NCBI GenBank assembly: GCA_012934845.2 | Contig: WNNJ02000473.1 | Location: 1-64,000, forward strand | Source: Pomphorhynchus laevis | Taxonomy: Eukaryota > Acanthocephala > Palaeacanthocephala > Echinorhynchida > Pomphorhynchidae | Length of the DNA stretch: 64,000 nucleotides | Reading direction: 5' to 3' | Shown: in pieces, positions 1 through 10,047 of the stretch | Layout: every line of letters begins with the position of its first letter | Position numbering within the stretch: the first letter of the stretch is position 1 | Translations under genes and position numbers: made by a program | The notes under the pieces: generated by a model | Told to the model about the DNA's origin: nothing | The model's database searches: none | Seen by the model: the letters and a program-made list of their open reading frames with translations, nothing else

Positions 1-60
1 GAGAGCGACAGCTCGAATCTCGGATAAGTCAAATTTCAAAAGGCGAAGAGTTGGTAGTCA

Positions 61-150
61 GCCTTCTGACGAGCCCGGGGCTACCAACATGTGGCAAAAA
101 GCGGGCGAAACGAAAACGGTTGTGGCAATGGCGCCGTTAGTAGTCAGGGT
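61..150 (+). ncRNA. Hammerhead ribozyme, canonical strand order (copy 1)
   Basis: All core bases are present in normal order. Stem I 5' strand is GCCTT (61-65), followed by the CUGACGA box (66-72). Stem II GCCCG/CGGGC (73-77 with 102-106) closes with G-C at the core. GAAA is 107-110. Stem III starts A110-U144 and C111-G143, then AACGG/CCGTT (115-119 with 134-138). The cleavage triplet GUC is 143-145, and AGGGU (146-150) closes stem I, using one G-U next to the core. Predicted self-cleavage is after C145. A competing hairpin (GTCAG with CTGAC, inside TTGGTAG with CTACCAA) could hide the CUGACGA box and act as an off state; this is inference. Confidence 0.82.
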
Positions 151-407
151 GTATGGAATTGGATATCATGAAGGAAGGATTCTGTAGCTGGTTTTCAACG
201 CGAAAGTCACCTCGTGTGACCTAGCAACTATTATATATATATATATAGATTTTATCGTTTGAGATCATGAAGATCGATTGGAATCGGGACTGGTGATCCT
301 TTGATGGATTCTTATTTATGTAACGAATAGTTGCTAGGTCACACGAGGTGACTTTCGCATTGAAAACCAGCTACAGAATCCTTCCTTCATGATATCCAAT
401 TCCATAC

Positions 408-497
408 ACCCTGACTACTAACGGCGCCATTGCCACAACCGTTTTCGTTTCGCCCGCTTTTTGCAACATGTTGGTAGCCCCGGGCTCGTCAGAAGGC
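408..497 (-). ncRNA. Hammerhead ribozyme, canonical order (copy 2)
   Basis: This is the reverse-strand copy of the same motif. All core boxes and both strands of stems I, II and III are kept. The one difference I see is in the stem II loop (a C/A change), where it should not matter. It lies head to head with the next copy. Confidence 0.8.
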
Positions 498-735
498 TGA
501 CTACCAACTCTTCGCCTTTTGAAATTTGACTTATCCGAGATTCGAGCTGTCGCTCTCCGTACTTGGCTTGCGCTCTTGACTGCTAGGCTACGAATCCAGG
601 ATTACCAGATTTCACACAGTATATGAAACCTTCCTGGATTCGTAGCCTAGCAGTCAAGAGCGCAAGCCAAGTACGGAGAGCGACAGCTCGAATCTCGGAT
701 AAGTCAAATTTCAAAAGGCGAAGAGTTGGTAGTCA

Positions 736-825
736 GCCTTCTGACGAGCCCGGGGCTACCAACATGTGGCAAAAAGCGGGCGAAACGAAAACGGTTGTGG
801 CAATGGCGCCGTTAGTAGTCAGGGT
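736..825 (+). ncRNA. Hammerhead ribozyme, canonical order (copy 3)
   Basis: The motif matches copy 1: CUGACGA at 741-747, stem II GCCCG/CGGGC, GAAA, and GUC just before AGGGU (821-825). It lies exactly 443 bp upstream of copy 4, so a transcript through both would be cut into a 443-nt monomer if the ribozymes are active. Confidence 0.8.
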
Positions 826-1178
826 GTATGGAATTGGATATCATGAAGGAAGGATTCTGTAGCTGGTTTTCAATGCGAAAGTCACCTCGTGTGACCTAGC
901 AACTATTCGTTACATAAATAAGAATCCATCAAAGGATCACCAGTCCCGATTCCAATCGATCTTCATGATCTCAAACGATAAAATCTATAATAAGCATGCC
1001 AGAGAAGCATCTCGGACAATGCAGTTTCTGGATATCATGATGGAAGGTTTCATATACTGTGTGAAATCTGGTAATCCTGGATTCGTAGCCTAGCAGTCAA
1101 GAGCGCAAGCCAAGTACGGAGAGCGACAGCTCGAATCTCGGATAAGTCAAATTTCAAAAGGCGAAGAGTTGGTAGTCA

Positions 1179-1268
1179 GCCTTCTGACGAGCCCGGGGCT
1201 ACCAACATGTGGCAAAAAGCGGGCGAAACGAAAACGGTTGTGGCAATGGCGCCGTTAGTAGTCAGGGT
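1179..1268 (+). ncRNA. Hammerhead ribozyme, canonical order (copy 4)
   Basis: The motif is the same as in copies 1 and 3, with CUGACGA at 1184-1190 and the cleavage triplet GUC at 1261-1263. It is in tandem with copy 3, the arrangement known retrozymes need to release monomer RNA. Confidence 0.8.
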
Positions 1269-1352
1269 GTATGGAATTGTATATCATGAAGGAAGGATTC
1301 TGTAGCTGGTTTTCAATGCGAAAGTCACCTCGTGTGACCTAGCAACTATTAT

Positions 1353-1356
<4 letters not shown>

Positions 1357-1412
<56 letters not shown>
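1357..1412. repeat. (AT)n microsatellite
   Basis: A pure AT dinucleotide run separates the 443-bp repeats from the first satellite unit. A shorter TA run (about 229-247) sits at the same end of copy 1 of the 443-bp repeat, so both may mark the edge of that element. Confidence 0.95.
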
Positions 1413-1414
<2 letters not shown>

Positions 1415-4400
1415 TGTGCTCCGGGAGCTAATAAGCTTCAGTTTCATAATTGTAGATGTTGCCAAAAACCGGAGTTCGATTACAAGTTGAGCAGACTTCC
1501 TTATCACTCCTAGACGAGCTGATGGTAGCCGGCAGCACTCATCATGAGGGTGAACCACCATCAGTCGTTTCGGCTGCGTTGTGATATATTAAATAGGCAT
1601 TTCCGAGAATTTGATAACGTGGTAGCATGGGCATAGCCTCTTTAAACTAACCATGTGCTTTCCGGACCATCCTAATTTTATTCGGCAGGAATTTCACTTG
1701 CTGTCGTTGCTTGCTTTCTCACAGGATCCTTTGGAGGATACATTTTTATAATTTTATATCTGGATGTGTTAAACTGTGCTCCGGGAGCTAATAAGCTTCA
1801 GTTTCATAATTGTAGATGTTGCCAAAAACCGGAGTTCGATTACAAGTTGAGCAGACTTCCTTATCACTCCTAGACGAGCTGATGGTAGCCGGCAGCACTC
1901 ATCAGTAGGGTGAACTACCATCAGTCGTTTCGGCTGCCTTGTGATATATTAAATAGGCATTTCCGAGAATTTGCTAACGTGGTAGCATGGACATAGCCTC
2001 TTAAACTAACCATGTGCTTTCCGGACCATCCTAATTTTATTCGGCAGGAATTTCACTTGCTGTCGTTGCTTGCTTTCTCACAGGATCCTTTGGAGGATAC
2101 ATTTTTATAATTTTATATCTGGATGTGTTAAACTGTGCTCCGGGAGCTAATAAGCTTCGGTTTCATAATTGTAGATGTTGCCAAAAACCGGAGTTCGATT
2201 ACAAGTTGAGCAGACTTCCTTATCACTCCTAGACGAGCTGATGGTAGCCGGCAGCACTCATCAGTAGGGTGAACTACCATCAGTCGTTTCGGCTGCCTTG
2301 TGATATATTAAATAGGCATTTCCGAGAATTTGATAACGTGGTAGCATGGGCATAGCCTCTTTAAACTAACCATGTGCTTTCCGGACCATCCTAATTTTAT
2401 TCGGCAGAAATTTCACTTGCTGTCGTTGCTTGCTTTCTCACAGGATCCTTTGGAGGATACATTTTTATAATTTTATATCTGGATGTGTTAAACTGTGCTC
2501 CGGGAGCTAATAAGCTTCAGTTTCATAATTGTAGATGTTGCCAAAAACCGGAGTTCGATTACAAGTTGAGCAGACTTCCTTATCACTCCTAGACGAGCTG
2601 ATGGTAGCCGGCAGCACTCATCAGTAGGGTGAACTACCATCAGTCGTTTCGGCTGCCTTGTGATATATTAAATGGGCATTTCCGAGAATTTGATAACGTG
2701 GTAGCATGGGCATAGCCTCTTTAAACTAACCATGTGCTTTCCGGACCATCCTAATTTTATTCGGCAGGAATTTCACTTGCTGTCGTTGCTTGCTTTCTCA
2801 CAGGATCCTTTGGAGGATACATTTTTATAATTTTATATCTGGATGTGTTAAACTGTGCTCCGGGAGCTAATAAGCTTCGGTTTCATAATTGTAGATGTTG
2901 CCAAAAACCGGAGTTCGATTACAAGTTGAGCAGACTTCCTTATCACTCCTAGACGAGCTGATGGTAGCCGGCAGCACTCATCAGTAGGGTGAACTACCAT
3001 CAGTCGTTTCGGCTGCCTTGTGATATATTAAATAGGCATTTCCGAGAATTTGATAACGTGGTAGCATGGGCATAGCCTCTTAAAACTAACCATGTGCTTT
3101 CCGGACCATCCTAATTTTATTCGGCAGGAATTTCACTTGCTGTCGTTGCTTGCTTTCTCACAGGATCCTTTGGAGGATACATTTTTATAATTTTATATCT
3201 GGATGTGTTAAACTGTGCTCCGGGAGCTCATAAGCTTCAGTTTCATAATTGTAGATGTTGCCGAAAACCGGAGTTCGATTACAAGTTGAGCAGACTTCCT
3301 TATCACTCCTAGACGAGCTGATGGTAGCCGGCAGCACTCATCAGTAGGGTGAACTACCATCAGTCGTTTCAGCTGCCTTGTGATATATTAAATAGGCATT
3401 TCCGAGAATTTGATAACGTGGTAGCATGGGCATAGCCTCTTTAAACTAACCATGTGCTTTCCGGACCATCCTAATTTTATTCGGCAGAAATTTCACTTGC
3501 TGTCGTTGCTTGCTTTCTCACAGGATCCTTTGGAGGATACATTTTTATAATTTTATATCTGGATGTGTTAAACTGTGCTCCGGGAGCTAATAAGCTTCAG
3601 TTTCATAATTGTAGATGTTGCCGAAAACCGGAGTTCGATTACAAGTTGAGCAGACTTCCTTATCACTCCTAGACGAGCTGATGGTAGCCGGCAGCACTCA
3701 TCAGTAGGGTGAACTACCATCAGTCGTTTCGGCTGCCTTGTGATATATTAAATGGGCATTTCCGAGAATTTGATAACGTGGTAGCATGGGCATAGCCTCT
3801 TTAAACTAACCATGTGCTTTCCGGACCATCCTAATTTTATTCGGCAGGAATTTCACTTGCTGTCGTTGCTTGCTTTCTCACAGGATCCTTTGGAGGATAC
3901 ATTTTTATAATTTTATATCTGGATGTGTTAAACTGTGCTCCGGGAGCTAATAAGCTTCGGTTTCATAATTGTAGATGTTGCCAAAAACCGGAGTTCGATT
4001 ACAAGTTGAGCAGACTTCCTTATCACTCCTAGACGAGCTGATGGTAGCCGGCAGCACTCATCAGTAGGGTGAACTACCATTAGTCGTTTCGGCTGCCTTG
4101 TGATATATTAAATAGGCATTTCCGAGAATTTGATAACGTGGTAGCATGGGCATAGCCTCTTAAAACTAACCATGTGCTTTCCGGACCATCCTAATTTTAT
4201 TCGGCAGGAATTTCACTTGCTGTCGTTGCTTGCTTTCTCACAGGATCCTTTGGAGGATACATTTTTATAATTTTATATCTGGATGTGTTAAACTGTGCTC
4301 CGGGAGCTCATAAGCTTCAGTTTCATAATTGTAGATGTTGCCGAAAACCGGAGTTCGATTACAAGTTGAGCAGACTTCCTTATCACTCCTAGACGAGCTG

Positions 4401-5265
4401 ATGGTAGCCGGCAGCACTCATCAGTAGGGTGAACTACCATCAGTCGTTTCGGCTGCCTTGTGATATATTAAATAGGCATTTCCGAGAATTTGCTAACGTG
4501 GTAGCATGGGCATAGCCTCTTTAAACTAACCATGTGCTTTCCGGACCATCCTAATTTTATTCGGCAGGAATTTCACTTGCTGTCGTTGCTTGCTTTCTCA
4601 CAGGATTTTTTGGAGGATACATTTTTATAATTTTATATCTGGATGTGTTAAACTGTGCTCCGGGAGCTAATAAGCTTCGGTTTCATAATTGTAGATGTTG
4701 CCAAAAACCGGAGTTCGATTACAAGTTGAGCAGACTTCCTTATCACTCCTAGACGAGCTGATGGTAGCCGGCAGCACTCATCAGTAGGGTGAACTACCAT
4801 CAGTCGTTTCGGCTGCCTTGTGATATATTAAATAGGCATTTCCGAGAATTTGATAACGTGGTAGCATGGGCATAGCCTCTTAAAACTAACCATGTGCTTT
4901 CCGGACCATCCTAATTTTATTCGGCAGGAATTTCACTTGCTGTCGTTGCTTGCTTTCTCACAGGATCCTTTGGAGGATACATTTTTATAATTTTATATCT
5001 GGATGTGTTAAACTGTGCTCCGGGAGCTAATAAGCTTCAGTTTCATAATTGTAGATGTTGCCGAAAACCGGAGTTCGATTACAAGTTGAGCAGACTTCCT
5101 TATCACTCCTAGACGAGCTGATGGTAGCCGGCAGCACTCATCAGTAGGGTGAACTACCATCAGTCGTTTCGGCTGCCTTGTGATATATTAAATAGGCATT
5201 TCCGAGAATTTGCTAACGTGGTAGCATGGGCATAGCCTCTTTAAACTAACCATGTGCTTTCCGGA
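1413..5265. repeat. 360-bp satellite array, about 10.7 units
   Basis: Units begin (ACTGTGCTCCGGG) at 1413, 1773, 2132, 2492, 2852, 3212, 3572, 3932, 4292, 4652 and 5012; the last is cut at 5265. The period is 360 bp (359 once, from a single-base deletion). Units differ at a handful of sites and some variants alternate (for example AGCTAATAAGC versus AGCTCATAAGC), which suggests a higher-order repeat of about three units. The left flank is (AT)n; the right flank is the 3' part of a LINE. Read on the minus strand, each unit holds a hammerhead-like motif. A foldback fragment of the same family lies at 48.3-48.5 kb. Confidence 0.97.
1862..1938 (-). ncRNA. Hammerhead-like motif with permuted strand order (representative satellite unit)
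   Basis: The reverse strand reads in this order: GGCAGC, C, GAAA, CGA (1938 down to about 1924); UCACCCUA, CUGAUGAG, U, GCUGCC (about 1912 down to 1891); UCGU, C, UAGGAGUGA (1877 down to 1864). These are the stem II 3', stem III 5', stem I 5', stem II 5', stem III 3' and stem I 3' strands. Stem II is GCUGCC/GGCAGC plus G-C at the core with one bulged U. Stem III is ACGA/UCGU, extended by the 10-bp CTGATGGTAG/CTACCATCAG hairpin. Stem I is UAGG-A-GUGA/UCACCCUA with one bulge. All invariant hammerhead bases are there. The order is not a cyclic permutation of the normal one, so the core would need two units. It recurs every 360 bp; the first unit has a changed CUGAUGA box. Confidence 0.6.
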
Positions 5266-5930
5266 GTTCAGTCGAGGCGGACTATGGTCGGTGATCTCGA
5301 GATGAGAGCTCTAGAAACCTTAGTCTTTGCTCTGGAGGAACGTCTTCTAGATAATAAAACTAATGCCGAGATAGCCCAAGTACTCCAAAGGCGTACTTGA
5401 GATTTCCTATTCAATGACAGATTAAGGGCCAATTTCAGAGCCCACCTAGCTCTCTTTAGGATACGTTTAAGTCGATCCAGGTCAGCTTTCGCAAACCAGT
5501 TCACCGTAACGGTGAACCCCAGATATTTAACTCGATTTGTGAAGATGGGGAGTGGTTGAGGCTGCAAAATGGAGGAGATTGCAGAGAGTTCTAGTCTCCT
5601 AAGTTTCTTTTTGGTGGAAGGGGTGTCATGAAAGACAACCACCTGCAATTTTTCAGAGTTTACAATAAGACTAAAAGGGGTAAGCTGATCTTTTAATCTT
5701 AAAAATAAACGGCTGATGTCCGAGACTACATCTTTGCACCTGCGTCCAGAAAACAAGGATGTTGTATCATCAGCATATACCACGAGATGATGATCACGTT
5801 TAAAAGCTCTGAAGAGAACAATGGAGGCAGCAAGTTATAAGACAGAAGAAAATAGGGAGCCATGAGGTGCACCTGTAATAGGGGAGAACTGACATGCATT
5901 AGGGTCATCTTCATAGAAGAACAGCTTGGT
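5266..5930 (-). mobile_element. Jockey/I-type LINE, 3' part of RT domain (split copy)
   Basis: The minus strand encodes the catalytic end of a reverse transcriptase: a VVYADDTTSLFSGRR stretch with the YADD motif, then the thumb and connection region down to the satellite edge at 5265. It matches, domain for domain, the plus-strand LINE at 50.7-53.9 kb. Its upstream half lies at 10048-11740. The two halves join in frame (…LMDTK + LFFYEDDP…) once the inserted LINE and one copy of a TTGGT repeat are removed. The 3' UTR sequence GGCGGACTATGG recurs in a tail fragment at 44.1 kb. It is non-functional: split, with its 3' end cut by satellite. Confidence 0.85.
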
Positions 5931-6002
5931 TCTTCTAAAAATTTTCTTGATTACAACATCTTACAGAGGACTTCTATACAAAAAGTTACAAACATCTTAC
6001 AA

Positions 6003-6105
6003 CGATAACCATCGACGACAACCATCGACGACAACCATCGACGACAACATCGACAACAACCATCGACGACAACCATCGACGACAACCATCGACGACAACC
6101 ATCGT
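6003..6105 (+). repeat. 13-bp tandem repeat in the 5' region of the L2/CR1 LINE
   Basis: About eight copies of AACCATCGACGAC occur, two of them shortened or altered. A 13-bp unit shifts frame every copy, so although a 112-codon frame runs through it, it is more likely untranslated. Its place at the element's 5' end suggests a monomer-type promoter array, as some LINEs have; this is inference. Confidence 0.9.
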
Positions 6106-6339
6106 TTATGGGAGGACGTAATAAAACAACTAAGACCGACACCAACTATGGATAACTGCAAGTACAGTGCTCGATACACGACTGCAGCGTCTGGACAACA
6201 ATCACCTCCGACAAGAATAAGGCTAAAGAAGTCTTCGTATGTGGTTTTTGTGCCAACAAACTAATCTGCAACCTTTTCAATAAGCACATATCAACATCCA
6301 ACACGTCAACTCAAACTACCCCCGTCGTTTCTAATGCCC

Positions 6340-7117
6340 TTTCCCCACCCACCGACCCTGCCACCATATACACTTCCCATTCCATGTCATCTTCACTCTC
6401 CGACACTCCACGTCCCGTCCTTCCCGTCTCGTTTCTCAATACCTTGCATCCATCAATCAAAATCTCCTCCACCAACCTCCACTATCCTTCCACTCATAAC
6501 CTTTTCTCACATCGCTTGCCACTCTCTTTATTATCATTATCCAATATGTCTCCCGTCGTCAAACAAAATCCCTTCAAACCATCAACTGCCAGCTCTTCTA
6601 TCGTGATCTCACCTACTCACGTCAGTCGTCCTCCTTTACGGAAGCGCTTTGCTTCTGTCGATCGTTGTGTCATTGTCACTAATATCACACCTTCTAACTC
6701 CTTATCTTCACAAGCACGTCTGGACCACGATGTCTCCGCCTTCAAATCCATCATCTCGTCTATTGTTCCTGCGGATAAACCATCATTTTTCAAGGACATT
6801 TCTTCTGTCGAATTCATCCGTCTAAACAAATCTTCTCAATCTAATCATTCCCAGCCCCCTCTCCTAAAAATTTTTTTCAAGCATTGCTCTCACGCGTATT
6901 CTGTCCTCTCTCAACGATTTAACTCATCGCTTCTTCAGCCACTCGAATTTTCCCCGATCGCACCCCTTCGGAAATCGCTCAACTCTCTTCTGCCCGCATC
7001 AAAAAACGCCGTCGCGAGGAAAACGGCGAAACATCACACTCCATCCAAAACACAGACGGAAATTTTCACACCCTTCAAAATAATTCAATGGGCTCTATCT
7101 CCCCTATGTGTCTTCTG
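6340..7117 (+). CDS. LINE ORF1-like region, degraded
   Basis: A 244-codon frame from 6384 covers most of it: a Ser/Pro-rich N-terminus, then a region with VIVTNITPS and FFKDISSVEFIRL stretches, like the core of L2/CR1 ORF1 proteins, which bind the element's RNA. The usual closing segment (a SPDLTPSE-like motif and a basic RRE stretch, about 6945-7020) lies in another frame, so a frameshift falls near 6.88 kb. I saw no zinc knuckle. It sits directly upstream of the endonuclease region, as in two-ORF LINEs. Confidence 0.5.
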
Positions 7118-7960
7118 AACTAGACTCTTTTGCCACCACATACGGTTTCCACCTCGTCCTCCTCAACACTAGATCTATTCTCAATAAATCCGATCAAATC
7201 CTCAACCAATTCACCAAGCAATCCATCAATCTCTGCTGCGTCACCGAATCCTGGCACTCAGATTCCGAAGACCTTTCCATTCGCTATCTGCTCTTTGCCG
7301 GTTGCTCCCTGGTCGAATCCGCACGCCCCCTCAGCTAATAACCTTCAAAATTCTCTAATCATGGCGTCATGGTTGCATTCGCGCGTCATAACGCGTCTAT
7401 TCGCAAAATCAATCCCCCTTTCAGTCTTTGCTCTTTTAAATTGCTCACTTGTCGTTATTCTAACCCGATCACTCTAGATCTCGCCATTGTATACCGTCCT
7501 GTTTCATTAGCTCCTACAGCCGTTTTTTACCGAACTTGCTGACCTCCTTTCTCATTGTTCTTTGTCCTCAATCCTTTCACTCGTTCTAGGCGACTTCAAT
7601 ATCCGCCTAGACCGCTCCTCTTCCACGGATTCCATCCGGTTCATCAACATTCTATCCAACTACAATTACAAACTAATATTCACTGCCCCCATACATATAC
7701 TTGGTGGGGCACTCGACATCATCGCTGTCCCCGATCATTTTGCTGCCTACACCTCACTGTCCATCTCTGATCCTGGTCTATCCGATCACTTTCTTATCAC
7801 CCTTGATCTCACTCGCAACCACATCCCTCCTCACACACCTACAATCCTACGTCGCCCTTGGAGAAATCTTGACCTCTCTCTTCTCCGCTCTGCCTTACTC
7901 AAATCGTCTCTATCATTACCCACAATAACATATTCATCTCCTCACGATCTCGCCTTTCTT
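7108..7960 (+). pseudogene. LINE apurinic-type endonuclease region, frameshifted
   Basis: Pieces in different frames match the endonuclease of L2/CR1 LINEs. LLNTRSILNKSDQ and INLCCVTESW (about 7155-7255) correspond to the N-terminal strands with the catalytic Glu. VLGDFNIRLD (about 7585-7615) is the DFN motif, and GLSDHFLI (about 7773-7797) is the C-terminal SDH motif. The enzyme would nick target DNA to prime reverse transcription. At least three frame breaks or stops separate these motifs, so no single protein can be made from this copy. Confidence 0.7.
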
Positions 7961-8462
7961 TTCGGCTCTGAACTCACATCCACTATCAATATTCTCTTGC
8001 CATTCAAGTCTCACCCACACCGTCGCTTGCACCGTTCCCCATGGTTGATATCCAATTCCTACTCTCAAAGCGTCGACTCCGTCATGCTTTTCGAGTCTAT
8101 CACCGCTCTCTTAGACGTGATTTCCGCTCGATCACTCCGTCTTTCCGTGATTCCTATCTTGTTCTTCGCCGGTCTCATCTCAACCTACTACGTACCAAAT
8201 GCAACTCCTTCTGGCAGCATAAAATCATCACTTCATTCAACTCTAAGACTCTCTGCATACTTTTAACTCAATCCTTGCTCGCTCCTCTTCGCCATGCAAC
8301 ATCAATGCTAATGATTATTCGTCATTTCTCCAGACTAAAGTATCCACGCTGCTCTCTCACACCCCGGTCTCCATCCTATCCCACTCTGCCCAGTCTACTC
8401 TCATCCTTCCGGAACTCTTTCATCTTCTCCCTGTCTCACCTACAGAAGTATCATCTGTCCTC

Positions 8463-9971
8463 ATGTCCTTGCCAAACAAAACCTCACCTGCCGATCCCCT
8501 GCCTACTCACATATTAAAATCCATATGCTCATCAATATCCCCATTTCTCACAACCTTGTTTAACTCGTGTCGTATCTTCCCTTCACACTGGAAATCAGCA
8601 ATCGTTCGTCCCCTCCTTAAGAAACAATCGCTCGACCCCTCCCTTCCTTCTAGCTATCGCCCCATTTCACTACTCCCTACTCTTTCTAAGCTCTTAGAAC
8701 GCCTCATCTTACTAGAAATCAACGCCTATCACACCTCATCTAATGTGTACCCTCCTTTCCAATCCACTTTCCGCTCTAATCACTCGACAGATATCGCGTG
8801 CATAAAAGTGTACAACGACTTACTCATTTCTCGAGACAAGGCTCTATATAGTGTTCTCATCTCCCTCGACCTCTCCTCCGCATTCGACATTGTCGACCAC
8901 TCCGTCCTCCTTTCTCGCCTTCGTTATGATTACGGCTTTTCTTCCTCCTCCGTAGCATGGTTCGCCTCATATCTATCCGACCGTTCCTTTCGCGTATGTT
9001 CTAATTCATCATCCTCCCCTCCCATCCCTATTTTTGGCGGGGTCCCACAAGGTTCAGTCCTAGGTCCCCTGCTTTTCTCTCTTCTGCACGGCGATCTATC
9101 TCCGTTTATCAAACCTTACTCCTTTAAGGTTATGCAATACGCCGATGACATTCTAATCCATGCTCATGCACCCGCACATCGCATACACGATATCGGCATT
9201 TCTGCCTCCAACTGTCTTTCTTCTATCTACAAACGTCTCTCCAATCTCCATCTCGTTCTAAACCCCGAAAAGTCCAAAATAATGTGGATCTTCCCCCGTA
9301 AACCAAACATATCTCCTCCCACTGTATATTTTGCCTCATCGATCATCCCCATAGTCCACAATCTCACTTTATTAGGCTTCCATTTCGATGATCACCTTTC
9401 CCTTAAACCCTTCGTCCGTGACAAGGTCCGCTCATCTAACTTAATTCTCCGTGACATCCGCCGTATCCGCCCCCTTATCGACTTCCGTTCTTGTATGTCT
9501 CTTCTTTCATCGCTTCTTTTCCCTAAAATCGATTACTGCCTTAGCATTTTCGCCAATTCTCCAAAATCCATCATCCTACCCCTACAACGAATAATCAACA
9601 CCGCCGTTCGAGTGCTCTTTCGTCTCTGTCGCTTCGACCACACATCCACATATTTTGCCCAACTCTCCTGGCCCACCATCCACATCCACATCAAACTCCG
9701 CCTTCTTCTCGTTACTTTTCGTCTCATCGCTGTCGGCTCCCTATCGTTCATCAACCTTCCTTTCTTAGACGATACTCGCCCCACCTCGCTATCGCTTCGT
9801 TCCTGTCATACCCTCTTACTCCACGTTCCTAATTACTCCAACAACTACGGTCTCCGATCCTTCCTCGTCGCCGCCTCACTCGCCTGGAATCAACTCCCTC
9901 TCGACGTCCGCCGCGCCCCCTCCTTTATCACATTCAAACACCTCCTCCGTTCACACCTTCTCGACACCTGA
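8463..9971 (+). CDS. LINE reverse transcriptase domain, open for 502 codons
   Basis: All core RT blocks are in one frame: the SYRPISLLPTLSKLLE block near residues 61-76, QSTFRSNHSTD (~99-109), LDLSSAFDIVDH (~136-147) with the first catalytic Asp, GGVPQGSVLGPLLF (~191-204), and MQYADDILIHAH (~225-236) carrying the catalytic YADD. The thumb and a C-terminal region (DYCLSIFANSPK, then AWNQLPLDVR) follow and end 75 bp before the element's 3' end. The wording of these blocks fits the L2/CR1 group. It would reverse-transcribe the element's own RNA at a nicked target. The intact frame suggests a fairly young insertion, but the upstream endonuclease is broken. The ATG at 8463 is only the first Met of the open stretch, because the real ORF2 begins further upstream. 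Confidence 0.8.
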   Translation: MSLPNKTSPADPLPTHILKSICSSISPFLTTLFNSCRIFPSHWKSAIVRPLLKKQSLDPSLPSSYRPISLLPTLSKLLERLILLEINAYHTSSNVYPPFQSTFRSNHSTDIACIKVYNDLLISRDKALYSVLISLDLSSAFDIVDHSVLLSRLRYDYGFSSSSVAWFASYLSDRSFRVCSNSSSSPPIPIFGGVPQGSVLGPLLFSLLHGDLSPFIKPYSFKVMQYADDILIHAHAPAHRIHDIGISASNCLSSIYKRLSNLHLVLNPEKSKIMWIFPRKPNISPPTVYFASSIIPIVHNLTLLGFHFDDHLSLKPFVRDKVRSSNLILRDIRRIRPLIDFRSCMSLLSSLLFPKIDYCLSIFANSPKSIILPLQRIINTAVRVLFRLCRFDHTSTYFAQLSWPTIHIHIKLRLLLVTFRLIAVGSLSFINLPFLDDTRPTSLSLRSCHTLLLHVPNYSNNYGLRSFLVAASLAWNQLPLDVRRAPSFITFKHLLRSHLLDT

Positions 9972-10047
9972 TTCACAGTCTTGTTTTGTTGTGGTCATGT
10001 AAGCGTGCGCTGGCACGCATTTGCCACGTTAAAATAAATCCTTTTTT

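Larger units (their letters stand above)
1..1350. repeat. 443-bp repeat family, four copies in mixed orientation, each with a hammerhead core
   Basis: Four copies are visible: 1-231 (plus, cut by the window edge), 248-633 (minus), 634-1076 (plus) and 1077-1350 (plus). The last two are in tandem with a constant 443-bp offset. Copies 2 and 3 meet head to head around 633, making a long inverted repeat. They differ at only a few bases, so they are recent or homogenised. GC content is far above the surrounding DNA. A 79-codon open frame in copy 3 also occurs in the other copies and looks like chance. Each copy holds a canonical hammerhead motif. That recalls retrozymes (small non-autonomous tandem retroelements with hammerheads), but I see no protein-coding part and cannot test mobility. 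Confidence 0.85.
5931..10047 (+). mobile_element. L2/CR1-group LINE inserted into another LINE
   Basis: This is a nearly full-length, about 4.1-kb non-LTR element: 5' tandem repeats, ORF1-like region (about 6.34-7.12 kb), endonuclease region (about 7.1-7.9 kb) and reverse transcriptase (8463-9971). The 3' end is AATAAATCC plus a short T run, not a poly-A. A TTGGT direct repeat flanks it (5926-5930 and 10048-10052), as expected for target-primed insertion, and the interrupted LINE reads in frame across it. The coding strand is extremely C/T-rich and G-poor and much more GC-rich than the host DNA, giving Ser/Pro/Leu-rich proteins. RT motifs (below) point to the L2/CR1 group. The endonuclease region needs several frame changes, so this copy looks dead. 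Confidence 0.85.

Noticed and set aside
623-862. 79-codon open frame in the 443-bp repeat
   Set aside because: It spans the ribozyme, is in repetitive DNA and has no domain; its openness follows from the repeat sequence, not from selection on protein.
1355-1561. Minus-strand frame ending in an Ile-Tyr run
   Set aside because: It is translated (AT)n plus satellite.
1413-5265. CRISPR-like array
   Set aside because: Units are continuous 360-bp repeats without distinct spacers, and the context is eukaryotic.
5951-6179. Minus-strand frames with Val/Asp/Trp-Leu-Ser-Ser repeats
   Set aside because: They are shadows of the 13-bp tandem repeat in the LINE 5' region.
8930-9784. Minus-strand frames opposite the RT gene
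   Set aside because: They are shadows of a strongly biased coding strand; no domain.
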